Shown: piece by piece, positions 42,376 through 50,564 of the stretch
Layout: the number at the start of each line of letters is the position of its first letter
How positions within the stretch are numbered: position 1 is the stretch's first letter
DNA from: Desulfoscipio geothermicus DSM 3669
GTDB lineage: Bacteria > Bacillota > Desulfotomaculia > Desulfotomaculales > Desulfallaceae
DNA: 64,000 nucleotides
NCBI RefSeq assembly: GCF_900115975.1
Contig: NZ_FOYM01000005.1
Coordinates: 62,001 to 126,000, forward strand
Direction of reading: 5' to 3'
The notes under the pieces: generated by a model
Told to the model about the DNA's origin: nothing
Seen by the model: the letters and a program-made list of their open reading frames with translations, nothing else
The model's database searches: none
Translations under genes and position numbers: made by a program

Positions 42376-43332
42376 ATGATGATCTCCCGCAATATCAAGG
42401 TTTTATTCCTTGCACTCCTTATCCTCTCTCTAGTTGGATGTAGTGCAAATAAGGATGAATATGTAAATGTCGGGACAGCAGGAACAGGAGGAGCATATTA
42501 TCCCATCGGGATAGCAATATCGGAGATTTTAACCAAAGATTTAGGGGTAAACTCAACAGCCCAAGTTACCGGGGGAGCGGTTGAAAACGTTACTCTCGTT
42601 AATAAAGGTGCGACTGAAATCGCTATTACCCAAAGTCCCATGGCATATGCAGGATTTAATGGCACCGCGCCATATGAAAGTAAAAATGATAATATCGCCA
42701 CATTGTTTAATGGGCTTTCCAAAGGTGTGTTTCAGTTAGTGGTTTCAGAATCATCGGGAATTAATTCCGTCGCCGATCTCAAAGGGAAAAAGGTTGTATT
42801 AGGACCTTCCGGTGGTGGAGCTATTAACGTTATTACGGATATCCTCAGTGTGTATAACTTTTCTTTAGCTGATATCCAGCCTACGTATGTTTCATATAGT
42901 GAAGGAGTTTCAATGTTATCGGATAACAACGTGGATGCGGTCATAGTCCAATCTGCAGCACCTGCCGCCGCCATCAAAGAACTTGAAGCCTCTGGAAAAA
43001 AATTTGAATTAATTTCCATTGAACCGGAAAAAATTAACCAACTATTAGAGAAATTTGCTTATTTGGACCAAATTACTCTTCCTAAAGATATGTACGGAAC
43101 AAATCAGGATATTAAAACGGTATATTTAACCAATATGATGATTGTAAAGAAAGATTTGGATGAGGATATGGTTTATAAGATCACCAAAGCAATCTTTGAG
43201 AACATAGAAAAAGTAAAGGAATCCCATCCCGCAGCAAAAGGATTTTCCTTAGAGGAAGCAGTTACCAGAACACCTATTCCGTTGCACCCCGGAGCAGCAA
43301 AATATTTTAAAGAAGTGGGAGTTTTAAAATAA
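42376..43332 (+). CDS. TAXI-family TRAP transporter solute-binding lipoprotein
   Basis: This 318-residue protein starts with a lipoprotein signal peptide (ending LSLVGC, lipobox Cys near residue 22). The TAXI fold follows: VGTAGTGGAYYPIGIAISEIL, IAITQSPMAYAGFNG and a C-terminal HPGAAKYFKEVGVL. It would capture a small organic acid or amino acid outside the cell and hand it to the adjacent permease. AGCGAGGAAT precedes ATG 42376. The permease starts 1 base after its stop. Confidence 0.9.
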   Translation: MMISRNIKVLFLALLILSLVGCSANKDEYVNVGTAGTGGAYYPIGIAISEILTKDLGVNSTAQVTGGAVENVTLVNKGATEIAITQSPMAYAGFNGTAPYESKNDNIATLFNGLSKGVFQLVVSESSGINSVADLKGKKVVLGPSGGGAINVITDILSVYNFSLADIQPTYVSYSEGVSMLSDNNVDAVIVQSAAPAAAIKELEASGKKFELISIEPEKINQLLEKFAYLDQITLPKDMYGTNQDIKTVYLTNMMIVKKDLDEDMVYKITKAIFENIEKVKESHPAAKGFSLEEAVTRTPIPLHPGAAKYFKEVGVLK

Positions 43333-43333
43333 G

Positions 43334-45232
43334 ATGCTATCTTACATTCAGGCTCAAAAAATAGGGCGAATATTACTCATAATTAATTCAATATTTGCAC
43401 TATATACTGCGGGATTTGGTTTATTATCCGCAACTGCTCAAAGGGGATTGCACTGGCTTTTTCTATCTGTTAGCTTATTTATTCTTTATCAATCGACGAG
43501 TAAGGAAAAACCCTTATGGGGTAAAAGGTTTTCCACCATATGGAATACCCTGGTTCTTTGCGGCGCTTTTTCCAGCGGGATCTATCTTCTTGCGGTTTGG
43601 CAAGATCGGGTCTTGAAAGTAGGGGCAACCCCTATTTGGGATACATTCATGGCAGTAGTTATGATCGTCGTTGTACTGGAAGCCACTCGAAAAACGACTG
43701 GGAAATTCTTGATGATTACAGCGCTGCTTTTTATTGCTTACTCCCTATTAGGGCCATATTTTCCAGCCCCTTTAGGGCATAGGGGGCAATCGCTAGAACG
43801 GTTAGTCAACTTTCTTTATTTTACAACAGAGGGTATTTTTGGGATTCCCATGGGGATATCAGCGACTTTTATTATCGTGTTTGTGCTATTTGGCTCTTTT
43901 TTGGAGAAATTTGGCGGTGGAAAATGGTTTATTGATATCTCGTATGCATTAACCGGCAGATTCCGAGCCGGGCCGGCCAAAACTGCAGTGATTTCCAGCG
44001 GGTTGATGGGAATGTTATCCGGAGCTCCGGTTGCAAATGTTGCCACTACCGGGACATTTACCATACCATTAATGAAGAAGGTAGGGTTTAAATCACATTT
44101 AGCCGGGGCAATCGAGGCGGTTGCTTCCACCGGCGGGATGATTACTCCTCCTATTATGGGAGCAGGTGCCTTTATTATGGCCGAGTATTTAAATATTCCT
44201 TATACGGAAGTTGCGGCAGCAGCTATTATTCCTGCATTTCTCTTTTACTTTTCTTTAATGCTTGGTATTGATTCCAAAGCTGTTAAGGAAGGTATCGTTG
44301 GAATAGAGGCCAAGCAGCTTCCCAAAATAAGCGATACCATTAAAAAACGGGGACACCTGGCCATTCCTTTAATATCCCTTATTGGAATGATCTTAATTGG
44401 TTGGAGTCCGATGAAGGCTGCGTTCTGGTCTACTATATTGTCTATCTTAATCGCTTATGTTAGTCCAAAAACGCGGCCTAATATGGAGAAGATTTTGCAA
44501 GCGCTGGAAAATGGATCAAAAGAAGTAATTTCTATAGCTGCAGCTTGTGCCAGTGCAGGTATTATCGTAGGGGTTATCGCAATAACCGGTCTTGGAGCAA
44601 AAATATCCTATACCTTGATTGAGCTTTCAAACGGAAGTATAATTATTGCTTTAATACTAACCGCGATCATCTCGATTATTCTGGGATTTGGCATGCCACC
44701 AACAGCAGTCTACATTATTTTGGTATCCATTCTCGTACCGCCCCTTGTAGAGTTGGGGGTTATGCCAATAGCGGCGCATATGTTTCTATTCTTCTTCTCT
44801 ACAATTGCTGCCTTAACACCACCTGTGGCTATTACCTCATATGCGGCAGCAGCAATTGCTAAAGCCAACCCTAACAGGACAGGCGTTGCTTCTTTCCGGT
44901 TAGGCATATTAGCTTATATTATCCCGTTTATGTTTGTCTTTTCACCAAGTTTACTGTTGGTGGGAACACCGGAAACCATTACCCTTTCTATCTTAACTTC
45001 TACCATAGGGGTCTGTTGCTTGGTTGCCGGGATGGAAGGCTTTCTATTTTTTAAATGGGGTTGGATAACCAGAGTACTACTGGCAATCTCGGCGTTTCTC
45101 TTTATAGATGGCGGTTGGGTTACGGATGTTACTGCTTTAACTGGAGTGATGATTGCATTTCTGATCCAATATTTTATGGGAATAAAAAGGAACAGAAAAG
45201 TAATGTTAAATACACAGAAAAAGTTTTTATAA
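43334..45232 (+). CDS. TRAP transporter fused DctQM permease
   Basis: This 632-residue integral membrane protein fuses the small DctQ-like part (first ~150 residues, four helices) with the large DctM part. The DctM part is recognisable from GSFLEKFGGGKWFIDISYALTGRFRAGPAKTAVISSGLMGMLSGAPVANVATTGTF and FGMPPTAVYIILVSILVPPLVELGV. Such fused permeases work with TAXI-type binding proteins, using a cation gradient. It starts 1 base after the binding-protein gene and ends the island operon. No terminator is obvious behind it. Confidence 0.92.
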   Translation: MLSYIQAQKIGRILLIINSIFALYTAGFGLLSATAQRGLHWLFLSVSLFILYQSTSKEKPLWGKRFSTIWNTLVLCGAFSSGIYLLAVWQDRVLKVGATPIWDTFMAVVMIVVVLEATRKTTGKFLMITALLFIAYSLLGPYFPAPLGHRGQSLERLVNFLYFTTEGIFGIPMGISATFIIVFVLFGSFLEKFGGGKWFIDISYALTGRFRAGPAKTAVISSGLMGMLSGAPVANVATTGTFTIPLMKKVGFKSHLAGAIEAVASTGGMITPPIMGAGAFIMAEYLNIPYTEVAAAAIIPAFLFYFSLMLGIDSKAVKEGIVGIEAKQLPKISDTIKKRGHLAIPLISLIGMILIGWSPMKAAFWSTILSILIAYVSPKTRPNMEKILQALENGSKEVISIAAACASAGIIVGVIAITGLGAKISYTLIELSNGSIIIALILTAIISIILGFGMPPTAVYIILVSILVPPLVELGVMPIAAHMFLFFFSTIAALTPPVAITSYAAAAIAKANPNRTGVASFRLGILAYIIPFMFVFSPSLLLVGTPETITLSILTSTIGVCCLVAGMEGFLFFKWGWITRVLLAISAFLFIDGGWVTDVTALTGVMIAFLIQYFMGIKRNRKVMLNTQKKFL

Positions 45233-45956
45233 TGCGGTTATTTCTCGCCGTGAAGTCTCCGTCCTTAAGTAAAAAAGGGGCAGTAATTACTGGCGTGATT
45301 GTTTTTCTTGTTAGTATTGAAGGGAACCATTAATTTTTTAGTTCTCCAGTTACGGTAGCTCAGGGGAAAGGCATGCGGTAGCGCAACGGGATACGTGTAT
45401 AACACGGGACAAAGGGAAAAGTATCTTGTCCCACCAAGCTTTATTGGAACTAATTATAAAATTGGAACATCATATTAAATAATGCTTGCACCGGCTTACC
45501 CGTTGAAAGCAAGCAATAAGTTATTACATAAAAAGCAGATAAGGATTTTCTACCTGTCAGATAATGCGGTCATAGTCTATATCTAGCAAGATGAGTATTT
45601 CCGTATGTTGCCAGCGATCCAGAGTTTCCGGTTGAATTTTCTACCTTGCGATATGTTAAAGCCTGAGTTAGATTTTTTTTAAATAAAACGACAATTCTAA
45701 TTTATATTATATCTTACACTATGCAGTGGGACAGGGTACCTGCCCCAGTGCATAGTGCTGGAAAGAAAGTTTTGTGCCCATCTCGTCTAGGTTTATCCTG
45801 CGGAGTTACAAGGCACACCAGGGGCTTTCTTCTTTTGGTGGGCGTTTCAGCATAGCATCTCCAGGATGCCTATTTTATTTTAAGCCTTGCTTTGGGCGAT
45901 TTCTCTTTCGTTTTTGCTCTATTATGTGTTGTTCCGTAATAACTGACATATGAAAA
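45233..45956. other. gene-free right part of the island
   Basis: These 724 bases hold no frame I can support. They contain a structured stretch at 45345-45435 (stems CGTGT/ACACG and GGGACAA/TTGTCCC followed by ACCA), the GGGACAGG palindrome at 45717-45757 and short frames with stops. An integrase gene would be expected near this end of a tRNA-borne island but is not recognisable. Confidence 0.5.
45717..45757. repeat. GGGACAGG palindrome inside the island
   Basis: CACTATGCA and GTGGGACAGG face CCTGCCCCA and GTGCATAGTG around a GTAC centre, with two mismatches in about 20-base arms. The GGGACAGG core is shared with 6138-6200 and 31666-31715. Confidence 0.65.
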
Positions 45957-45977
45957 CGATTCCGGTCTCCGGCACCA
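45957..45977 (+). repeat. right 21-bp direct repeat (copy of tRNA-Leu 3' end)
   Basis: This is an exact copy of 39516-39536. The preceding bases do not continue the tRNA, so it is not part of a second tRNA gene. Confidence 0.85.
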
Positions 45978-45992
45978 ACCCATTTCATAACT

Positions 45993-46033
45993 CCCCGGAC
46001 CCTTTTCAGCGGGACCGGGGTTGTTCTTTTTTC
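45993..46033 (+). terminator. probable original terminator of tRNA-Leu
   Basis: CCCCGGACCC/GGGACCGGGG, with one central mismatch, is followed by TTGTTCTTTTTT. It lies 16 bases after the right copy of the tRNA end. From there to 46400 I see no supported gene. Confidence 0.75.
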
Positions 46034-46400
46034 TGAGTATTAACCTTTCCCTTTCCTTGCTGCCGAATGGATCAGGCCAAAATATTACATAAACAAGTCC
46101 TTCTTGGGGATCCAGTTCCAAACGGCGGATAAAATAAAAAAATTATTTAATTTCGAGTGGTACTCAAAAAAAGCCGATTTTCCTTAAAAAAAAGGATTAT
46201 GGGCATGATATACGATTCGGAGAACTCAAACGCTGCGGAAACCTATTACCGGAACCGTACCGGGCCGAATTTTTAGCTGAGATTGAAAGGTGTGCTATAC
46301 TCCGTTCGGAGACAAAAAGGATATTGGTCTAAACCATAACTTTTAATGATAAAATAAAAACTAAATGCAACACATGGTTAACAATATCAAGGAGAAAAAA

Positions 46401-47108
46401 ATGGATCTGCTTACAAACGAAAAAAATCCGAATATTACAAATCCCCGCAAGTGGGAGCCGGGAATGCGTGTCCTTGTATTGACCGCTGTCTCGGCGGAGA
46501 GGGAAGCGGTGTTGCGTGGGCTGCGCGGCGATAGAAGGTTTGACGTATTAATTGTGGGTGTCGGCCCGGTATCGGCCGCTGTCAACACGGCAAAGGCGCT
46601 GGTAACTAATGATTACGGCTTGGTTGTGAGCGCGGGTATTGGCGGAGGCTTTCCTGGTAAGGCTGAGGTAGGCTCTCTGGTGGTGGCGAACGAGATCGTC
46701 GCTGCCGACCTGGGAGTGGAGACCTCTGAGGGTTTTAGTAGTTTGGATGAGTTGGGATTTGGGCCCACCCGTATCCAGGTAGATGCTAGCTTAGTGAACA
46801 GTGTTGTGGAGGCACTGACTGCGGCCAAGTTTCCGGTTGAAATTGGCCCTGTGCTCACCGTATCAACGGTGACGGGAACTGCTGAGAGTGCCGCAGAACT
46901 GGCCGCGCGGGTGCCGGGCGCTACCGCCGAGGCTATGGAAGGGTATGGCGTGGCTTTCGCAGCAACTAACGATCTCGGTATACCAATTTTGGAGCTCCGG
47001 GCCATTTCAAACCTGGTCGGCCCACGTGACCGGGCTGCATGGCGCATCAAAGAAGCTCTGGATATTCTGGAGTCAGCTAGCTCAGTATTATTGGAGGTGC
47101 TACCATGA
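46401..47108 (+). CDS. mqnB: futalosine hydrolase
   Basis: This 235-residue protein of the nucleoside-phosphorylase/MTA-nucleosidase fold has VLTAVSAEREAVLRGL, VGVGPVSAAVNTAKAL, SAGIGGGFPG and the C-terminal MEGYGVAFAA and ISNLVGPRDRAAWRI. MqnB removes hypoxanthine from futalosine in the alternative menaquinone pathway. ATG 46401 is chosen because CAAGGAG lies 9 bases upstream; the frame extends to 46365 without a ribosome site. Its stop overlaps the mqnD start (ATGA), so the two are coupled. mqnA and mqnC are not in the window. Confidence 0.9.
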   Translation: MDLLTNEKNPNITNPRKWEPGMRVLVLTAVSAEREAVLRGLRGDRRFDVLIVGVGPVSAAVNTAKALVTNDYGLVVSAGIGGGFPGKAEVGSLVVANEIVAADLGVETSEGFSSLDELGFGPTRIQVDASLVNSVVEALTAAKFPVEIGPVLTVSTVTGTAESAAELAARVPGATAEAMEGYGVAFAATNDLGIPILELRAISNLVGPRDRAAWRIKEALDILESASSVLLEVLP

Positions 47109-47947
47109 AAATTGCCTTCTCTCCTTGCCCCAACGACACGTTTATTTTTCATGCTTTGGTGCACAGGCTAATACCCGGTGCGCCGGAATTTGATGTCACC
47201 TATGCAGATATCGACATTACGAACAGCTTGGCAGCTAGCTTTGACGGGCCGGAGGTGGTCAAGATTTCCTATGCGGCGCTACCCTGGGTGTTATCCCAGT
47301 ATGCGCTACTTCCTTGCGGTGGGGCGTTGGGTAGAGGATGCGGGCCACTGGTACTGATGTCAAAGAAAGCAGGCGGCACTAACGACCCAGCGGTGCTTAC
47401 TGGTAGACGGGTGGCGGTACCTAGCGAGCGTTCAACCGCCTATTTACTGTTTCGGCTATGGGCAGCTCAACATGTACCGGGTGGCGTGGGCGAGATTGTG
47501 ATTCTCCCATTTCATGAGATTATGCCGGCGGTGCGCGATGGTAAGGTTGATGCAGGCCTGGTAATTCACGAGGCACGCTTTACTTATCCTGCGTATGGGC
47601 TAACTCTTTTGGCTGACTTGGGCAGCTGGTGGGAGGCCGATACCAGCTTGCCAATTCCGCTGGGAGCGATCATTGCTCGCCGGTCACTGGATCTACCTGC
47701 GATTGCCGATTGGATTCGGGCATCGGTAAAATACGCCTGGACACATCCGGAGGCGTCACAGGATTACGTGCTAAGCCACGCCCAGGAGATGTCTCCTGAA
47801 ATAGTAAAAGCGCACATTAACCTTTATGTAAACGAATTCAGCGAAAATTTAGGCGAGGTAGGCTATGAGGCGGTAACCACCCTGCTCAGCCGGGCTTCGC
47901 AAGAAGGGCTAGTACCTAAGGTAGACTTGGCAGCGCTGAGAATATAA
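47105..47947 (+). CDS. mqnD: 1,4-dihydroxy-6-naphthoate synthase
   Basis: This 280-residue protein starts with the MqnD signature KIAFSPCPNDTFIFHALVH. It continues with the periplasmic-binding-like fold (YADIDITNSLAASF, KISYAALPWVL, GRRVAVPSERSTAYLLFRLW, DAGLVIHEARFTY). MqnD turns cyclic dehypoxanthine futalosine into 1,4-dihydroxy-6-naphthoate. It overlaps mqnB by 4 bases. The pair shows that the host makes menaquinone by the futalosine route. Confidence 0.92.
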   Translation: MKIAFSPCPNDTFIFHALVHRLIPGAPEFDVTYADIDITNSLAASFDGPEVVKISYAALPWVLSQYALLPCGGALGRGCGPLVLMSKKAGGTNDPAVLTGRRVAVPSERSTAYLLFRLWAAQHVPGGVGEIVILPFHEIMPAVRDGKVDAGLVIHEARFTYPAYGLTLLADLGSWWEADTSLPIPLGAIIARRSLDLPAIADWIRASVKYAWTHPEASQDYVLSHAQEMSPEIVKAHINLYVNEFSENLGEVGYEAVTTLLSRASQEGLVPKVDLAALRI

Positions 47948-48022
47948 AAATTTTTTTATTGATTAATATCTTTAGCAACGCTCAAGAAAAATATTGATGC
48001 CGTTTCAAGCAAATACTTACTT

Positions 48023-48060
48023 ACTGACGAAAGCCACCCACTGGGGGCGGCTTCGTCAGT
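48023..48060. terminator. hairpin downstream of mqnD
   Basis: ACTGACGAA-AGCC pairs with GGC-TTCGTCAGT. No T run follows on the plus strand, so it is a weak terminator at best. Confidence 0.4.
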
Positions 48061-48100
48061 AGAAACTTAACTATCCTGGCAATTAAAACCTCGTCAAACG

Positions 48101-48262
48101 GATATCGTGTGCATGCAGGGCGAAGGGAAAACCGTTGTACTCATAGGCAGCCAGAGCCGGTTGCTTGGTTTGATAGCTGTAGCTGATCAGCCCAAGGCTA
48201 ACGCGTTAATCAATCAGTTCGATGGAATCCGTGGGCAAGCAGTTTTTCTTCCTGCTCAATGA
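48101..48262 (+). pseudogene. fragment of a heavy-metal P-type ATPase
   Basis: One frame reads MQGEGKTVVLIGSQSRLLGLIAVADQPK and stops at 48260. EGKTVV...G..LLGLIAVAD is the conserved segment between the nucleotide-binding and phosphorylation domains of ZntA/CopA-type pumps, normally part of a protein of over 700 residues. There is no recognisable pump sequence on either side. It overlaps the start of the resB remnant. Confidence 0.75.
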
Positions 48263-48805
48263 TAGCCCGTTTAATATCCTTCTCTTTTCTTCCATGCGCT
48301 TTGGAATTGCCCTGATTTTGGTTTTTTCCGGGGTGCTGGCACTGGCTACAATTCTGTCGTCCACCTCCGGGAGCGGTGGTATTTACAGCTCAACGTGGTT
48401 TATTCTAATTGTTGGTTTATTGTGCATGAATCTAATTATTTGTACAATTAACCGGGTCAATATGCTCATTAACTCGACAATTCCAGAACCTTATATTAAA
48501 AAAACGATCCTGGCGTTATGCCTTTGGGATACTGCAGAACAGTGGTCGCGGACAGCTCCTCAATGGAAAATGATGTATCCCGCTTTTTCCGTTCCCGGGG
48601 CTATGGGATTAAGAAAATAGGGGAACAGGAGACGACTTTTTTTTACATAAGCAAGGGTAATTTAGGCCCTTGGTGTAGCCTGGTGCTACACTTGTCTCTG
48701 GTTATTATCGTGGCCGGTGTTTTATGGGGCGAGATGATATACCTTAAATTTATAAGACAAAATCTATTTATTTGCCTTCCATATGGACCGGTACCAACGA
48801 GGTAA
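48222..48805 (+). pseudogene. resB: frameshifted and truncated resB (cytochrome c biogenesis)
   Basis: The first part (48222 to ~48520) encodes FGIALILVFSGVLALATILSS and IYSSTWFILIVGLLCMNLIICTINRV, the first two ResB/Ccs1 helices. The frame then shifts near 48518-48530 and continues as FFRSRGYGIKKIG...ISKGNLGPWCSLVLHLSLVIIVAGVLWGE, the next ResB helix, before stopping at 48805. Full ResB proteins are about 350-450 residues with a large periplasmic domain, which is missing. ResB would assemble c-type cytochromes with ResC; no resC is seen nearby. Confidence 0.75.
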
Positions 48806-48930
48806 TGTCCGTGATAACCGCGCACGAGTGGTACCGTGAGTATCATAAGGCTCAAGAGTCTCGTCGTGAGCGGGACTACGAAATGGATGCTCCCGAAGCC
48901 GGTGCGGTAGATGAAAAAATATATGGATAA
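48805..48930 (+). CDS. possible 41-residue protein
   Basis: ATG 48805 opens a 41-codon frame rich in Glu, Arg and Tyr (MSVITAHEWYREYHKAQES...). Only ACGAGG lies upstream, very close to the ATG. It follows directly on the decayed resB and may be part of the debris rather than a working gene. No family is recognised. Confidence 0.25.
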   Translation: MSVITAHEWYREYHKAQESRRERDYEMDAPEAGAVDEKIYG

Positions 48931-49010
48931 ATTATCGCAACTGGGTCGTTAAAAAATCGTTTAGCCGGGTTGGGACAAGACGTTCCGGTCCGGTTTTTAT
49001 GTTTATATAT

Positions 49011-49427
49011 TTATATGTTTTTTGATTTGGATTCTTCATCCTCAACCATTTTTATATACCGGATTACCCGGCGTATTGATTCGGGTGATAACCGGCGAAT
49101 TTGTTTAAAAAGAAGTTGCAGGTCTTCTCTTTGATTGATTTCTTTTAGATATTCATAAATCTGTAATTCTTCACAAACAACATTTTCATTTCTTATTTTA
49201 AAAGTTCCATAAGTTTTGGTTAAAAATGCTGTATCTTCTACCAATTCAGAGAAAGAAATATCTAAGGCCTTAACCAGAGATTGAATAGTGTCCAGTGATG
49301 GTTTACTACGACCTGATTCGATATCAGCGATAAAGGAATGAGATACATGAGCAAGTTTACCCAGGGTTCGGAGAGATAATCCTTTCTGTTTTCGAAAGTA
49401 TTTCAATCGAGCGCCTATTTCGTTCAT
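49011..49427 (-). CDS. XRE-family helix-turn-helix regulator
   Basis: This 138-residue protein has an N-terminal XRE/Cro domain (IGARLKYFRKQKGLSLRTLGKLAHVSHSFIADIESGRSKPSLDTIQSLVKAL). A C-terminal ~70-residue part, rich in charged residues, ends in SPESIRRVIRYIKMVEDEE and may be an oligomerisation or sensor region. AGGAGTTGTAATTTT precedes ATG 49427. It is divergent from a second, smaller XRE protein 235 bases away. Together they may form a switch acting on the shared gap. Confidence 0.85.
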   Translation of the reverse strand: MNEIGARLKYFRKQKGLSLRTLGKLAHVSHSFIADIESGRSKPSLDTIQSLVKALDISFSELVEDTAFLTKTYGTFKIRNENVVCEELQIYEYLKEINQREDLQLLFKQIRRLSPESIRRVIRYIKMVEDEESKSKNI

Positions 49428-49661
49428 AAAATTACAACTCCTGTTCGTTATTGCCGTACAACACTAATTATACATAATATTATGCAAACAGTAGAAGCAT
49501 TACGGCGGTCGTATTTAGCGACCGCAATATTTTTGGATTGGCCTAGGATGAAAAAGAATTCCTTAGATTTTAAAATGTAATTGATCGATGTGGCCGACCG
49601 AATGCATTTACAAATGGTCGTTGATGACATACACTTAAATATATGAAGGGGGCAGGAAAAC

Positions 49662-49886
49662 ATGATTGGTTTAAAGATTAAACAATTGCGTGAACAACAA
49701 AACTTTTCATTGCGCAGATTGGCCCAAATTACGGGACTATCGCACGGGTTCCTGTGTGATATTGAACATGGACGATGTAACCCGTCTATCAAAACTTTGA
49801 CAATAATAGCTAATGCACTGAGAGTAAAACCGGAATTTATATTAAGTAATTTGGATACCGTAGGAACAAACAAGAAAATACTTTAA
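49662..49886 (+). CDS. small XRE-family helix-turn-helix protein
   Basis: This 74-residue protein is little more than an XRE DNA-binding domain (IGLKIKQLREQQNFSLRRLAQITGLSHGFLCDIEHGRCNPSIKTLTIIANALRV). GAAGGGGGCAGG lies upstream of ATG 49662. Its recognition helix (LSHGFLCDIEHG) resembles that of the divergent 138-residue regulator, so the two may read related sites. A Spo0E-like gene follows 107 bases behind, suggesting a link with sporulation control. Confidence 0.8.
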   Translation: MIGLKIKQLREQQNFSLRRLAQITGLSHGFLCDIEHGRCNPSIKTLTIIANALRVKPEFILSNLDTVGTNKKIL

Positions 49887-49993
49887 CCAATTAGTTATAT
49901 TTTAACAATAAAAGGAAGTATTGTTAAATGTTAAATCTGTTACCTTAATTTTATATTACCTTGCCATCCCATTTTACAGGAGGTATTTTTGTT

Positions 49994-50206
49994 GTGGAGA
50001 TAAACAAAATTGAAACATTGGAAAAAATAGAAAAGTTGCGCCTGGAACTCTATAAACTGTTTGAATCTTATACAAGCCAGGAAGCGCTTGAGATCAGCCG
50101 AGAGTTGGATTTTCATATCGTATCTTTTCAAAAAAATATTTTTGTAACCAACGGTCAAAGGCCGTTTTATCAGAAAGCGTATGGGTTACCGGGTGAAGGG
50201 TATTGA
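49994..50206 (+). CDS. Spo0E-like sporulation regulatory protein
   Basis: This 70-residue protein has the Spo0E family pattern: a first helix (IETLEKIEKLRLELYKLFE) and a second helix with the signature SQEALEISRELDFHIVSF (the S.ELD motif). Spo0E proteins dephosphorylate Spo0A~P and so delay sporulation. GTG 49994 is chosen because AGGAGG lies 10 bases upstream. Its position behind an XRE gene resembles other signal-fed sporulation brakes. Single copy in this window. Confidence 0.82.
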   Translation: MEINKIETLEKIEKLRLELYKLFESYTSQEALEISRELDFHIVSFQKNIFVTNGQRPFYQKAYGLPGEGY

Positions 50207-50323
50207 CTTAAGGGATTGCGGGATAACCTTTTTTTTAAATACATAGCACAACAGAACTTGAGATACTACTAAACATAAATATAATTAAAGGTTAGTATAT
50301 ATTTGGACTGAGGTGGTTGGGAG

Positions 50324-50497
50324 ATGAACAATGAAGGGACCTGGGAAGTGGTATGGATTCAGCCCTTTACCGGCAGCCAGCAGGTTATACACAGTGGTTT
50401 GGATTACCGGGAAGCGCTGGACAGGAAGTCCGAGTATGATAACAACATGACAGGTTTTGGGGGCGCTGTAATTGTACGTGGCGCCATGAAAAGTTAA
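50324..50497 (+). CDS. small hypothetical protein (57 residues)
   Basis: ATG 50324 opens a 57-codon frame that begins MNNEGTWEVVWIQPFTGSQQ and ends in AVIVRGAMKS. A GGTGGTTGGGAG stretch precedes it, and a good terminator overlaps the stop codon at 50497. Those signals make a real gene likely despite its size. No family is recognised; it reads as a small soluble beta-rich protein. Confidence 0.55.
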   Translation: MNNEGTWEVVWIQPFTGSQQVIHSGLDYREALDRKSEYDNNMTGFGGAVIVRGAMKS

Positions 50498-50526
50498 GCC
50501 GCCCGGCAAGGGCGGCTATGTTTTTT
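50497..50526 (+). terminator. rho-independent terminator of the 57-residue gene
   Basis: AGCCGCCC-N5-GGGCGGCT is followed by ATGTTTTTT, starting at the stop codon. Confidence 0.85.
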
Positions 50527-50564
50527 GGTCAACACATGCCTAATGTGTCTTTGTGTACCCGTGT

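Larger units (their letters stand above)
39537..45977. mobile_element. putative genomic island integrated at tRNA-Leu
   Basis: The 6.4 kb between the two copies of the tRNA 3' end is clearly more AT-rich than the flanks. It contains an IS66 remnant, a DapA-family enzyme, a LacI regulator and a TRAP-TAXI transporter. Gaps of 0.7-0.8 kb at both ends lack genes. No integrase is recognisable, so the island is probably stranded or was mobilised in trans. Confidence 0.72.

Noticed and set aside
45870-46121. Minus-strand open frame over the right island junction
   Set aside because: It crosses the att-like repeat and the terminator; no ribosome site or family.
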